Origin: Rhea pennata
Taxonomy: Eukaryota; Chordata; Aves; Rheiformes; Rheidae
Reading direction: 5' to 3'
Length of the DNA stretch: 64,000 bases
Assembly (NCBI RefSeq): GCF_028389875.1
Contig: NC_084671.1
Span: 191,001-255,000 of the forward strand
Shown here: positions 38,947 through 51,739 of the stretch, in pieces
Numbering within the stretch: the first letter of the stretch is position 1
Layout: each line of letters begins with the position of its first letter
Position numbers and translations under genes: made by a program
The notes under the pieces: generated by a model
What the model saw: the letters and a program-made list of their open reading frames with translations, nothing else
What the model was told of the DNA's origin: nothing
The model's database searches: none

Positions 38947-39744
38947 ATAAGTGCTATTCAACTCTCACATTCATATTTATTTTTGTAAAACAGCTTCCAT
39001 TTAGAAAAGACAGTATTCTCAGGCAAAATATTCTTTTTCCCTCCTGCATTAACTTTGACGGGAGATTACCAAAAGCTGCTGATATAAGCTCAGTTGTAGT
39101 ACAGTTGTATCTACTTTCCTTTGAGGTTTATCAAATGGAAATACCTCCTGCAAATGTAAATTTTTATGACTACATGTTTATGTGTATAGAAAAGTGAGAA
39201 CTTCTCTTCCAGAACAGCTATGATTAAAAGGCTCTTTATAAAGAAATTCTTTGTTACAAAAGGTGTTCCTGATTCTCATGGTGAGGTCTCTTTTCTCAAT
39301 TGTGTCTGGGTATATTCAACAGCACCACTGGACAGGGAAGTATGTGATCAAAATAACAAGCCCAAGAGCAGGGTACTGTGGAGCCCCAGTCTCCAGCATT
39401 ATGAATCAAATTGGACACCATGATACCCTGCCTCACATCAGGCATTCAGTCAGAAATGCTGTAATACAGCCATTTCTTGGCACGATGGGGCTCTGGCTTA
39501 TTTCGGCATTTCATTTCACTGACCTTCAATCTATCTCCCAGGAGTCACTCTGTCACTGGTAGTCACAGTCACTCCGCCTTCTGTCACTCTCACAAGAGGG
39601 AACGTGAAGAACACAGCATGGCTGTAAGAGAAAGAAGTATAAGGAAAGCTTGTAGAGACACTTCCCCAGAGCACTTTCTCAGCCTTCAACTCTGTGGTCC
39701 AGGGATTTCCTGAGCCAAAGGCTCTGTCTTTGTATTTAACTGTT

Positions 39745-40015
39745 CTTGACAGAGTTCTTCTCCACAATGTTGTCCATTTTTTTCTTGGATTATAATACTC
39801 ATTCCACAGTCTAACTTCACACTGTGTGAAGAACCTCCTTTTTTTCTGACCCTGTCAGAAAAATGCCTCCTCTTTCTTGCATTATAAGAATTAGTACACA
39901 GCCAGTCCTACCCTCTGTTCCTCAATATACCTAATTTTATAGGTTCTCTCACACTTCCTCTCAGCGTTCTCTTTTTTAGCCTGAAGAGTATTAGTGTATG
40001 TACCTATTCCTCATC
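39745..40015 (-). repeat. Ancient CR1-like fragment (probable)
   Basis: CTTCACACTGTGTGAAGAAC and the following pyrimidine-rich blocks resemble the region just upstream of the CR1 3' tail, read in reverse, as in the better copy at 18.1-18.5 kb. It is strongly diverged, so edges and family are uncertain. Confidence 0.5.
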
Positions 40016-40330
40016 TAGATGCTATTCCACGTTTCTTCTCTTTCTCTGAAGTTTCTTTCAGCTTTCCCCACTATATTCTGAGACGGGTGGGACAGAGCTG
40101 CACTGTGTTGCTGATACAGGCGTGCTGTCTAGCCATTTATTCTAACAGCAAAAGGCAAAGTTTATTAGCTACAGAGAAGAACCACAACCTGCCTGGTTGT
40201 GGCAGCTGTCAATCCTGCATCCAATGAATTTCCCTATTTCTGAGATGATATGAATTTTGGTACTTGTGGAAAGGAGAGTGACATAACCTATTTAAATCCA
40301 GCTGTCACAAGAAAGTGCAATTAACACACC

Positions 40331-40354
40331 AATCTATCTATCTATCTATATATA
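40331..40354 (+). repeat. TCTA/TATA microsatellite
   Basis: About four TCTA units followed by TATATA form a short tetranucleotide repeat likely to vary in length. Confidence 0.8.
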
Positions 40355-40599
40355 CTGAAATACATGCTACAGGATACCTGTAATTCTTGTCCTGAATCTC
40401 TTAGGTTCTGCCCAGTCCATAAAACTTAATGACGCTTAGATTATGTAGGAAAATATTCATGGTAAGAAGTAGGATGAGTCCAACAAATCTGTTTCTACTT
40501 GTGACTTAAAGGGGCATTTGACCCCTTGATATCTACTCAGGGCACTAAGCTACCCACCAAGCTTCCTTGTCTAACAAAGATAACATGGTAACTTAGAAC

Positions 40600-41080
40600 C
40601 ACCGAAAGCCAGGGCTGGGAGGGATCCCTGTATATCAAGCCAGTGCCAAGAGCACTTAAATTGTTTCTGAAAGACATCTGCCCAACTTGTTCTTAAAAAT
40701 CTCCATATATAAAAATCCAACATCTTCCTTAAGCAATTTATGACAGTGCTTAATGACTGTTAGAGTTAGAAAGACTTTCTTAATACATAATCATGTTCTT
40801 CCCTAGTGCAAAACTGTTCTCTCCTCAATGAGCTTATAGAAAAGTGTATGCAACAATACTATACTTGCAGGAAACTTTCATATACTTGGAGACGGTTATC
40901 ATGTCTCAAACCTCATGCCTTCTGACAGAAGAAAGAAAAAATTTTCACTCTTTCATCGTAACTGATGTTCTTGATACTACTCGCTATTCTTATGGTGCTT
41001 CTCCAAGCTTCCCTCACAACTTTCTAGAAGTTCAAAACTGAATTACTGATTTGAACACAGGTTACAATGCTCAGTTCAGC
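40600..41080 (-). repeat. Ancient CR1-like fragment (probable)
   Basis: Reverse-orientation blocks resemble old amniote CR1: GAAAGCCAGGGCTGGGAGGG, then CCTTAAGCAATTTATGACAG, and a later block like GGTTATCATGTCTC. Their order matches minus-oriented CR1. The divergence is high. Confidence 0.55.
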
Positions 41081-41132
41081 TGAGATGAGCAACTCCTAAC
41101 TCCTTTTCTTAAAACTTCCAATCTATACAGGA

Positions 41133-41272
41133 GCATAGAATCATAGAATGGTAACATTGGAAGGGACCTCTGGAGATCATCTAGTCCAACTCTCAGCATA
41201 GTCCATACGGGGATTGAACCCGTGACCTCGGCATTAGCAGCACCACGCTCTAACCAACAGAGCTATACATGA
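41133..41272 (-). mobile_element. tRNA/CR1 chimeric SINE (TguSINE1-like)
   Basis: Read on the minus strand, a tRNA-Ile-like head comes first, with A box TAGCTCTGTTGG and a perfect B box GGTTCAATCCC (41210-41220). It is followed directly by a CR1 3' tail (GGACTAGATGATCTCCAGAG, then TTCTATGATTCTATG). The head supplies the RNA polymerase III promoter and the tail is the part recognised by the CR1 reverse transcriptase. Passerine TguSINE1 has this structure as far as I recall. The anticodon loop differs from functional tRNA-Ile (it would read GCT), so this is not a tRNA gene. Confidence 0.75.
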
Positions 41273-43739
41273 GTGAAAATGCTATTTATTCATCTTCTTG
41301 CAAAGATTTTATTTAGCTATTTATGTAATGATTCTGTGCCCTGTGCTTTCAGCAAATGTATTTAATGTAGTCCATATAACCAGAGATTATATAATAAGAG
41401 CTTCAAAGATTCAGAAGCACTGAAAGCTGGTGAGCAATACACGATAATGTTAAATAGCCAGATTGAATTCTAAGAATTACATTAATAAAAGCAGAAAGGC
41501 AGAAAGGCCTTATTGATACATTGTGCAAAAGAGTTAAAAAAAAAAAAAAAACAAACAAACAAAAAAAAAAAACTATAAAAGCTCTCCAGAAACAGCTGCC
41601 TCTCCCACCTGTTCTGTTGCATTGTGCGGGAATTTGACCATACCCTTTACACCACCACCCACCAATGTAACTATCTATCATCTATCCCTTCATTTGCGGT
41701 TAGCAGCTGTCCTGTACCTCATCTTGCATTTGTCTTGTTTTGTATATATGAAGTCTTTGGGAATACGGAAATGTTTCTCATCAGCATTCAACAACGGGTT
41801 GGGTAGCTACATAATGCACAAGTTTGATACGTTAATAAATAGAATAAAAAAATCTCTGGGAGGGAGCTGGGCTAAGAAGTAACAGGAAGCTGTGAGACCT
41901 AAAAGTAAAAACAGTGGGTGTTCCATGAGTCCGTGCTTCTAAGATGCCCATCTGCATAGTAGTTTTCTAATGCAAGCTAATTTTAGTAAATATTGAGACC
42001 AGGTATGCACATTTCACCTTGTGATTTGAGCTGCATTTTGTACCTTGGCCTCTAGAGTATTGTACAATCAGAAACAAGCAGCTCAGTAAATCTGCGGTTT
42101 TTAAGATCCAACAACAGCATTCCTAATTTTATCCCGTTAGGATTAACGTTTGAGAGTCCCCCTTGAATTTCATTACCTCCAGTGTCAGTTATGCAGTAAC
42201 TGCAGACTGCTGTGTTTTTACTGAGCTAAGTGAGTAGTGAGAACAGGGACAGACAGTGATCACAGACTGTTGTAACAGAAAAAGATATATTGAACCAGTG
42301 GTATTCCTGGGAAGAGTAGTAGTAAGTAAACAGAGAACAATGCCAGAGAGGGACAGAAAGACGATAGCAAGAGATAAACCAAGAACATGGAACTGAAAAT
42401 GCTAAAACAGAGCTCAGGAGTCCTGACAAACTTGTACACGACACTCAGCATTAGCTGCAAATATGTTAAAAGTAACATATACAAATAGCAACTTTTAAAT
42501 AAATGCAGAAATCCTGGTATCTTAAAGAAATAAATGTCAGTACTGGTTATAAAAACCTCAAGGATGAGCAAGTCATCTGAAGCTTGACTATTCACTCATA
42601 AAAACTGGCTGTTCAGTGACTGGTTGATGAGGGTGCTAAGGGCAGGGCAATTTTAACACCGTGCAGCAGTTTCAACTGAATGTTTACATAAAGAGAAAAC
42701 ATATGTCTCATTTAATAACTAACATGACAACATACGGAGTATGTGTGTATGATTTTGAGCCCATTCATTTCAACATCAGTCTGACAAGACTTGGTGCCCC
42801 TGTGGGGCTAAACTGTACTCAGCTGGAGCTCTGTATTGTATTGAGTTTATCCAACAAATAGAATGCAATGAGATGATACATTAATCTTAGTCAGTGTCAC
42901 ATGTCAGGGGATGATGCATTACTTACTTGACAACTGTTTGCAAGAGCTTTGTTTCTAAAATTAGCAAGTACCCCATATAAAGTTAAAGATGTTTGTGCTT
43001 CCTTTGAGATGTCCACATCAGCCAAGAGCAAAAGACGGTTTCTACAGCCATTCTGGACTGCCAGTTCACCTGAATATTCACCACCTGCCACAGTCGAACT
43101 TCAGCTCTGCTTTCATGGTTCCCACATTATTCAGGGAGGATCTAGCTAACAAGGAAAAAAACTGCAAAGTACCAGGACAAGCTCTGCTGCCGGCAGATGG
43201 GGAAGCTGTTACATGAAATTGATATGGGTGGGTTCATTACCCTGCAGTGTGGACACAGACAACACAGTGCTGGGAATAAATACTACTACTACTAATAATA
43301 AACAACTCTGCAGTTTTCACTTGCCAAGTTGTTTTTTCACTGAGAAATTACCAATGACAATATGCAATTTAATTATAATTACAGCAGCCCTGCTACCACG
43401 ATGGGGCTGTATTGCTGCATCTCTGCCTGACCAGCACTGCCGTCATCCCTCTGTGGTGCTGCCGATCGCAGCATCCCAGCTGAAATGTGATTCACCCCCA
43501 CTCACGGTGCGGTGCTGCTCAGCTAATCCTCCAGCCCGTTCTCCAAAAGTCGCAGTGGTGCTGGCAATCCAAATGGAAACCACCACAGCAGCTGCTGGAA
43601 AAATCACGCCTAATCTACCGGTGAATTGTGCTCGTCACGAGGCGAGCTTTAAGCTCAGAGTAAGCCTAGAAGAGTTGATTAAACACGGAGCACAAAAGCC
43701 AAGATGTTTACAGGCCTCGACTGCCCCTGCGGTAACAGG

Positions 43740-44690
43740 TTCGCCTAATACCGGCAGTCACGGCCTGCGAGAGCCGAGCGGAGCCAGCAGCGGCCCCGGC
43801 GCGCCCCTCCCGCGGCCCGCGCCAGCCCCGCCGCGGGGAGCGCTTTGACAGGCGGCGGCACCCGCGGGACCCCGCGCCGCCCCTGAAGCCAGCGGCAGCG
43901 CGGCCAGGCAGCTCCCGGCCCCCAGGCGGGCTGCCCGCCCCTCCACCAGCGGCGGGAGCGCTGAGCGCCTGCCCTAGCCCGAAGGCGGCCCGGCGCCCGA
44001 CAGATCGCACCGGCGCAGGAGCGGGCACTACGCCGGAGCAGGGGCTCCATCACCTCAAGCCGGGACTCCTCGGCTCCTCCCGGCGTGGCTCTGCCCTGCC
44101 CAGCCCACTGGCCCCTCCCTTGCGCCTCGGTTCGGCCCGGCCCGGCCGGCGCCGCCGTCTTCTAGCTGCCTGCGGCCCCGCTCGCCTCCCGGCGGCGGTC
44201 ACGGGGCGCCCACAGAGCCGGGAGACACGTCCTCGGGGGCTCCAGCCTCCCTGCCGCTTTCCGCGGAGGATGCGACACCCCCTCCGGGAAATCGCGGAGG
44301 GACCCCGGGTGCTTCGCCTCCCGCCAGGGTGCGTCGGCACCGTGTGCGCAGGCCGCCCGCCGCCACATCATGAGGGAGGCGCTGGCGGCATCGACGGCCT
44401 GAAACGGCGGGGCTGCGTGCGCAGGCCACTCACCGCCACCTCGTGAGGGAGGCGCCGGCGGCAGCGACCGCCTGAGATGGCGGCGCCGCGTGCGCAGGCC
44501 GCCGGCCGCCATGTCGTGAGGAAGGGGGCCGGCGGCAGCGACCGCCTGAGATGGCGGCGCCGCGTGCGCAGGCCGCCCGCCGCCATGTCGTGAGGGAGGG
44601 GCCGGCGGCAGCGACCGCCTGAGATGGCGGCGCCGCGTGCGCAGGCCGCCCGCCGCCACCTCGTGAGGAGGCCCCGAGATGGCGGTGCAC
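43740..44690. promoter_or_regulatory. CpG island
   Basis: GC content and CpG density jump from AT-rich flanks to a very GC-rich stretch of about 950 bases, with many CG, GCGC and CCGCCC sites. It has the look of a housekeeping-type promoter. No coding exon was recognised in or next to it; the open frames across it are Arg/Pro/Ala-rich products of base composition. It lies between the 3' ends of two convergent genes, an unusual place for an island. Confidence 0.8.
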
Positions 44691-44695
44691 AGCCC
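44348..44695 (+). repeat. 73-bp tandem repeat, about 4.7 copies, in the CpG island
   Basis: Units start at GCAGGCC in 44348, 44421, 44494, 44568 and 44641, a spacing of 73, 73, 74 and 73 bases. The core is GCAGGCC, then CCGCCATGTCGTGAGG, then GGCGGCAGCGACCGCCTGAG and ATGGCGGCGCCGCGTGC. Copies 2 to 4 are most alike. Three copies carry GAGATGGCGGC (44474, 44548, 44621), and a related site is at 44676. This resembles the YY1 motif AAGATGGCGGC. The unit joint TGCGCAGGC resembles an NRF1 half site. Confidence 0.9.
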
Positions 44696-44699
44696 TGGC

Positions 44700-47600
44700 C
44701 AGACAGGGTCTGCATTTCTCATCTTCATGCCGGTTTTGTCGTTTACGAGGCCATTTTTTATAGGCCGCTTCCTTCCACTTTGCTGTTTGCTCTGCCCTTT
44801 CTCATGCCTGGTACATTTTCATTCTCCTTTGTTTTCTAGTGAAGACAGTAAAAGCATATGGCAACACAAATCCAGCAGTTAAAGCTGAAACAAAGCAGCC
44901 AATGGGGACAACAGTGCTACAGTGCTACTTTAAAGCTGTGGTTAATGCTGTTCCCTTGGGACCTGGGCCACAGATGGTGCTGGCATGGTGAGTCCCTGTG
45001 GGAAGCATCTGTGTGTCCGCGTGTGCCTGTGCATGTTTTGGCAAAAAATAATTGCTAAGAAATCCTATAAACCATATTTTACCAGAAAACTAAAAAAAAA
45101 AAAAAACTAAAAAAAAAAAAACAAAAAACCCACACTTTCATGAGGTTTTATCTGGAATATTCTAATCACCACATTTTAAAGAATTAGAAACTAGCTGGTG
45201 GGGGTATTGGATTGCGATGATGAGAAAATGTGAGTTGTGGGGACCAGGCAGAAAAAAACATAAATATTTTAACTGAAATATGGCACAAAGAATAACATTG
45301 TCAAAATATCCTTCTGAAAGAACTCTAGGGAAAATAGTATTATAGGTAAGATTCCAAGGAGCAATGTGCATACTGTTCATCCAGAAGAAAATACTGGTAG
45401 TAGAGTCTTTTGCAGATGTACAGTTGGTGGTGCAGCCTAAATTGGCTATCTGAACACATGAAAAACAGTGAAGACAAAAGGCTGATCAATGGGATTGTAA
45501 CATTAAATTGGTGTCGAAGGAGGCCATAATATTGATACTTTTCAGATTATGTGGGTTTTCAGTAGATCAAAATCTCAGGAAATTCCTCCCTGATAAACAG
45601 TTTTATTACAGGTCTTAAATGAGAGGACACATTAGCGGTAGTCTGCACAGAGAACTGCTGATAAAATTGGAAGTAAAGCAGAAATACTTTGCAAAATGTG
45701 AGTTGGCACCATTAAGAATTAACTTAATGACCTTTATAAACAAACACACACTTAGTGCTTCTGCTGAAGAAACTTGAATAATATTCTTGAATAAATACAG
45801 TGTGAATTAACAAACACATTTCTCAGAGCAGGGTCAGAAGTTAATATGCTGTTACTGCCCAGGGACAGGGAATACATGCATACCTGTCACACACATGTGA
45901 TCTGTAAAATTATCCACACAGACTTTAGTTCTGTTCTTGATTATCTGACTAAAACTCCTCTTAAAGTGCTATTGATCTTCAGCAGCAGATCAGAAGATAC
46001 ATCTAAATCCTCTGTAGATTTACATAAGCTGCTTATTTCTGCTTTGTTGGGAAAAGATGACTCTCAGCTGCAGTATGTGCTGTAATTGACTAATAAGGAA
46101 AAATGCAGAAAGAGAGCAAAAATGGAGTCTAATGTTAGATAGATATTAAAAACTTATTTTCAGTACAGAGATCAGATTCACATACTGTTGCTTACACAAA
46201 GGCCAAATAGCTCAAAGGAGGCTGATACAAATACATGTATTTATACATCTACCAGATGCAGGAGACCCTTAGCCTGCATCTAATCTCGGCTTGGCTTCTC
46301 TAATCTGGTTTATTTTACACACTACTTCTGAGAGCACTGATGCATATACATAACACACCAGCTTGCATGGTCTGTCTTGGGAGTGTGCTTTCTCACCACT
46401 GACTAATACAATTGCAAAACAACAACAGTGAAGTAGGTGTAGAAATAAAGTATTTTACCTGTGGAAAGACTCATTCAGTAGGGTGGTGTGAAATGCTGAC
46501 GGTTGCAGAGTGAATTTGTGGCAAAAGGGATAGAACAGTTCACTTTCCATGACCCTTGCTCTTTGCCCTAGCCTATGGCACATTCCACAATCTTGTGTAC
46601 ATACTGCAACAACTTCTACCACAGAAGTGTCTATTTGCCTGTTTTCCCACTCTGACCCTCATGACCTTCCCATCTTTACTGTTACTTAAAAAGAACAAAC
46701 ACAAAGTAAGTTCAGTGTGGCACAGAACCAATACAAAGAAAAATACTTTGTCAAAATAGAACTGCCTGTAAATATTGTGTGTACTGTTTACAGTGGAGAA
46801 CACAAACCACAAAGCTACAAGAGGCTGCCTTTTAATTTGGTTGCACCTATGTTTTTAAACTGTTAAGCTTTCACCTTGCATTTCTGTTTAATGATGAGTT
46901 CAGAGCTTTTTCTGTTAATCTTTTTAAAGATTCACTTAAAAAAAATGCTCCTGATCCAGGCTGAAGTACGAAGGTATTTGCATGCAAGGAGTTCTACAGT
47001 CTTATTACATGTTGTGTGAGAAGTATATCCTTCTGTTTATTTGAAATGTATTGCAAAATTGGGTGATCTCAGTTCTGCTGTTTAATTAGTACCATAGCAC
47101 TCATGATGTTAAGGACCTCCTTAGTATCCAACATGAAAGCTGTGTCATATCTTTGATCAGACACTGGGGCCTTATCTGTAAGATTTCTTCTTCTCTTCCT
47201 ATAATGTTCTTGTGCTGGAGAATGCAGAACTGCAAGGACTATTTAAGACAGTTTATGGGTTTATACAGGGACATAAATGTATTTGCCTTTTTTTTTTTTT
47301 TTTTTTTACATAATAGTTTATATAACTCTTATTACCTTTTCTTTGTTGTTTTTAATTCTTCTGATTACAAAACTAATCTCTCACTCCCAGATTTCTTTCC
47401 TCAACAACAACAGACACTTCAGGGGACAGCATTATGCATGCCTTGTCAGGGTTAGTTTTTCCCATAACCATTACTGCAAACTCGCTGATAAAACCATAGA
47501 TGAAATACTCTATAATTTATTGTATGGAATTCTTCCAGAAGCCTTTGCAATAAGATTTAGCCTTGATTATACTGAATAATTTTGTATCATCTGCAAATTT

Positions 47601-48488
47601 GTCAACTTACTCTTCACTCTTTTTTTCAGATCATTGAAGAACCTGATATTGCCTCTCCTTTTTATGAAAGCTATCCTTTTATTCTCGTGGCTTATATTCT
47701 TTCAGATCACTCATCAGTTTACAGGTGAATCTTTCCACTTAGCCTCAGAGTTGTTTCTGTAACAACCTTTGAAAACATAACTGAAAATTCAAGTACACTT
47801 GATTCATTGGATCATCCTTTACCATGTTTCAACTCCCTTGAAAGGACCGTGAGCATGGTGAGTGCAAGAACACTGGATACCACAGGTACAAGTTTAGGAC
47901 ACCCTCAGAGTTAGTTCTAACGGACCATGACAGTAAAGAATAGATACTCAAATACAGGCCCAGGATACTTAAGTTTAATGGCTTACACCTAGGAAAGAAG
48001 ACAGTATTTTCTCAATGGAGAATCTGAGACAAGCTTCTTTCTTTTACAAGGGATCAGACTGAGAGCAATGCATTATATAAGTCCCCAAAACAGAAAGTAA
48101 ATGGCAAATAGACCAAATAGACTTTGTGCTAAATCTTCTGTGTGGAGATAATGGTATTGGATTGTAACAAAACAGTTGTGTTAGTGAATTACAACCTAAT
48201 GCTGGAAGATGTAAGTAATGGTATCCCTGACGAGTACTTGGAAGTGTTATGAGTAAAACTTTAATAATCACTAATGTCACTGGCAGCTGCTAATAAACTG
48301 AAATATAACTGTAAAATAAAGCATTGTTTTTGCTATGTGCCAGTCATTTAAAACGCCTTTTCTACAGAAAAGTATGTCCTTACCTTTATTCCAAGCACTA
48401 TTACACAATTCACAGAAAAGCCTCCACAGAGAAAACAGAAATAATGTAATAAACCAATGTGCATCCAGTAGTTTTAAATGCATTTATA
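44700..48488. other. Intergenic region between the CpG island and the WWTR1 3' end
   Basis: This is AT-rich sequence without a recognised gene. It contains A-runs near 45090-45127, a T-run at 47289-47307 and an old CR1-like segment. If the island is a promoter firing to the right, its transcript would run through here, but I found no convincing coding exon. Confidence 0.55.
46945..47720 (-). repeat. Ancient CR1-like element (probable)
   Basis: Several blocks resemble old amniote CR1 in reverse orientation: GAGTTCTACAGTCTTATTAC, ATGTTGTGTGAGAAGTATAT, then TTGTATCATCTGCAAATTTG followed by CAGATCATTGAAG. Their order fits a single old insertion. It is strongly diverged and interrupted by a T-run. 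Confidence 0.5.
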
Positions 48489-51400
48489 TTTATTTTTCAC
48501 GTACAAGATCAAAGAAATAAAAAACAGAATCAAACCTGGATACAACAGTTTGATTGCTTTTGATGCATACAATCTGTATGCAAAATATTCTAAATTAAAA
48601 ACCAATGCTCACACGTCATATAACAAAATGAAAAAAGTAAATAAAAAAGTTAAAGTACTAGCACATACCTGGATGTAGTATATTAGGAAAAAAGTTTTTC
48701 TGAACACCTGTATTTTCTTGTATTTAAAATAGTCATTTTAATTCTCCCCTTCCCCCAAATAGCATTTGTTCTCATGAAGTCAAACCCAGTCCTTACCTAA
48801 GTTACATTCTAATAGTGTTACCAGAATACAAGTTGTAATTAACAACATCCCATTACTTTTGTATCACCAGCATTTATGTAAGCCATCCTCAGTGATAGTC
48901 AATAGTACAAATGTCCAGCTGGCATATTTATTGTATTATTCATCAAGTATACAGTGTAAATTTAGTAAAATAAATGTAATTTCACAGCCTAAAATAATAC
49001 AGTGAATTATTGTCAGCAATAAATTTAGTTTCAAAAGAATTATGTTTTGAGTACTTGGAAGTCCTGCCATAAGCCTGTTTAAAATCAGATTTATAAAAAA
49101 AAAAAAATCTTACAAAATAGATTTTGTTGTTGCTTCTCTTCATCTGATCTATGCTCTCCATTCCAAAATGAAAAGCTTATAAATAAAGATTCTTTATGCA
49201 TAAAGAATCACTTTTAACTTAACCATGATTTGGTTCAGGATTGAATAAAGGTCTAACCAGAGATTTTGGTAGTTGCTTTACACTGGAAGTAGTGTTTCAT
49301 ATAGCACATTCCTGTTCAATTCTGCTGCTGTTTCATTATCAAAGTAATATGAAAACAGTTTTAAATTTACCTCTCTATGGTCTTTGAACCTAGACACCTA
49401 ACCTCCTGAAACACCAATGAAAGGAGAATCAGACCTCTAGCTTCATAATAATTCTCATAAACTTCTTTTCCTGTGTGGTTTTATTAGAAAACTGCATCAG
49501 TTTTCATTTTAAGTGCTAAAAACATGTAATCTGGCCTTCAGTTGATGAAAATCGGTGTAGCCAAACAGAAGTCAATAGATGTTACTGTTATTCACACCAG
49601 CTGAGAGCCTAATCTGCTTGGAATATGTTTTATTATGACAACTTAAATTTACAAAAGTACTGATTTATTAGCAAATGCATAAACTGTATTTTCTAAACTT
49701 CATCTAATGATATGCAATATCAAGTGAACATACTAGGGCTCAGATCTGTAGCTGCTGTAAATCTCTAGCACCAATAGCTTTAACTTTGCTAGCCCAATAA
49801 CGCAGTGCTGAAGAGCTGGCCTTACAGGTTTTAGCATCACGATCAGATGCCCCAGATCTCCAGTTCTTTAACTCAAACAAAGTGTAACTAAAGAACAAAG
49901 CCTTAGGACCATCTGTTCTTCATTTAAGATGACAATCTGAAGCAATATTTAAAAGAGATTAATCATAATTACAGTAATATTGGTCAGGCCTTTTTTTTTT
50001 TTTAATAGAATGTTCCGCTATCGCCATGGTTAGCTCTAGCAAAAATAAAGTAATAAAAATACCCACCCACCCAAAAAAGGAATAAAAGAAAAACAATGCC
50101 CATTGAGTAATTAAATTCCGTGCAGACACAACTCTGCTGTTACTTCCTACTTCATATTAAAAAAAAAGAAATACAAAAGAGCTACTCTTCTCTGCCTAAT
50201 ACATCATCATTGTTCTAGGTCTTTGCCTTCTGTCTCTTTAAGTGTTTAGTGTGTATATTTTAACTTTCATTCTCTGGTGGACCCAACAGTTCATCTTTTA
50301 CAAGGTAGTTTTTTTGTATTAAGTTCTATCTTATTTTTTACTGATCACTGGTGATTCATTTTCTGTGTATATCCGCAGCCACCCTTCCCACTAAGGATCT
50401 ACAGTTGTAACATAATCATTCATCTTCCAAATCTATTCCATATTCCCATCACTTCATCTCTGACCTTTTCACCTACCTTCCTCCAACTAGATGGAAAAAA
50501 ATATTTATTGATTAATATTCTGGTGCACTGGTTAGATTTCATTACTTTTATTAGACCTGACAAACATACATTTATACTGAGTGCTACATCTCTTGCTCTC
50601 TCCATATAGCCTGGATCAAGCTCAGAGAAGTTTTTTAATGCCTTTCATAAAAAGGCACATTTTTCAATATAAAAAGCTTAAATTCATAGATTATAAATAA
50701 TATAAGTTCAAAATATTTAAGAATTTCAGGACTTCATTTGCATTTCAGGGGAACTGCATGTGTAATGTCCTTGATGCCTTCTCAGTCCCAAACATCTGAC
50801 AAAGAATCCTTTATAGGATATACAATAGGTAGGAATACAAGGAACATGCCTTGTGTCCTGTACACCAATTGTAGTAAGCAAGAGTTAAGAACTAAGCAAC
50901 TTTACCAGACAAGTAACAATACTGCTTAGCATTGCTCTGATAAAGTGACCACCTTTTTTCTTGTATACAATAACATGTACAGTTTAACATTGTCAGTTAA
51001 AAACATCACTGCTGAAAACATTGAGCAACATTTTTTCTCACTACATATGATATTACCAACTTGTGCTACATTTTTCTGTCCTGATTTTAAAAGCATATTT
51101 TTGCACTTAAGATACTTGCCACAGATTTGTATAAAAATTATTTGTTCATATGTTAAATTACAAAAATGCAGTGTTTAATATAATAAACATCAAAATCTAA
51201 GATCCATTTTTAAAATTCCTTGTTCTAATCACTTTTTAAGGCAGTAGTTAGTACCAATCTGCTTTATTTTACAGCAATATAGTAGTGTAAAACTGTTACT
51301 AAACAACTCTGCTACTTTCAAATTGGAAGTATTTATTATCTGAAAACTATACAGTAATATACTGAAAAAGAAATTGCAATAGTACTGCTTGTGCCTTTAC

Positions 51401-51707
51401 AAATGTATGTATAATGAGAATTATAGCTGATACAGATCAGATTTAATCTACATTCCATACAGCACAGCTTCACTAATAATGAAAAAAAAAAAGCTTAAGG
51501 AAATCGATACAAAAACTTTTGTATAATTGTCATAAACACAATAAAACTGCTCTCATGGTTTAATGCTGTGCAGGATTTCGAAGATTTTGAACCAAGTGAC
51601 ATAGCAGTTACCTTTTGTGATTCACTAAGAACAGATACAGAGATGCACACACAATCCACTTTCTGTCCTGAAAGTGAAACATTTCTGCCTGATCTGTAAA
51701 GGCCAAA

Positions 51708-51739
<32 letters not shown>

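Larger units (their letters stand above)
38970..43700. other. Intergenic region between TM4SF4 and the CpG island
   Basis: No gene was recognised. The region holds two old CR1-like stretches, a TCTA microsatellite, a tRNA/CR1 SINE, an A-rich tract (41537-41572) and an ACT triplet run near 43281-43295. Short open frames on both strands show no known domain. Confidence 0.6.

Noticed and set aside
41201-41272. A tRNA gene (tRNA-Ile-like or Ser-GCT) on the minus strand
   Set aside because: The acceptor stem does not pair, the anticodon loop is altered and a CR1 tail is attached directly. It is the head of a SINE.
43213-43848. The longest open frame of the window, 211 codons on the plus strand
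   Set aside because: It has no known domain, changes composition abruptly where it enters the CpG island, and overlaps open frames in other phases. It is best explained by stop-poor GC-rich sequence.
44162-44728. A 188-codon minus-strand frame with repeated RTRRRHLRRSLPP units
   Set aside because: It is the translation of the 73-bp tandem repeat. The unit is not a multiple of three, so similar peptides appear in all frames, which argues against coding.
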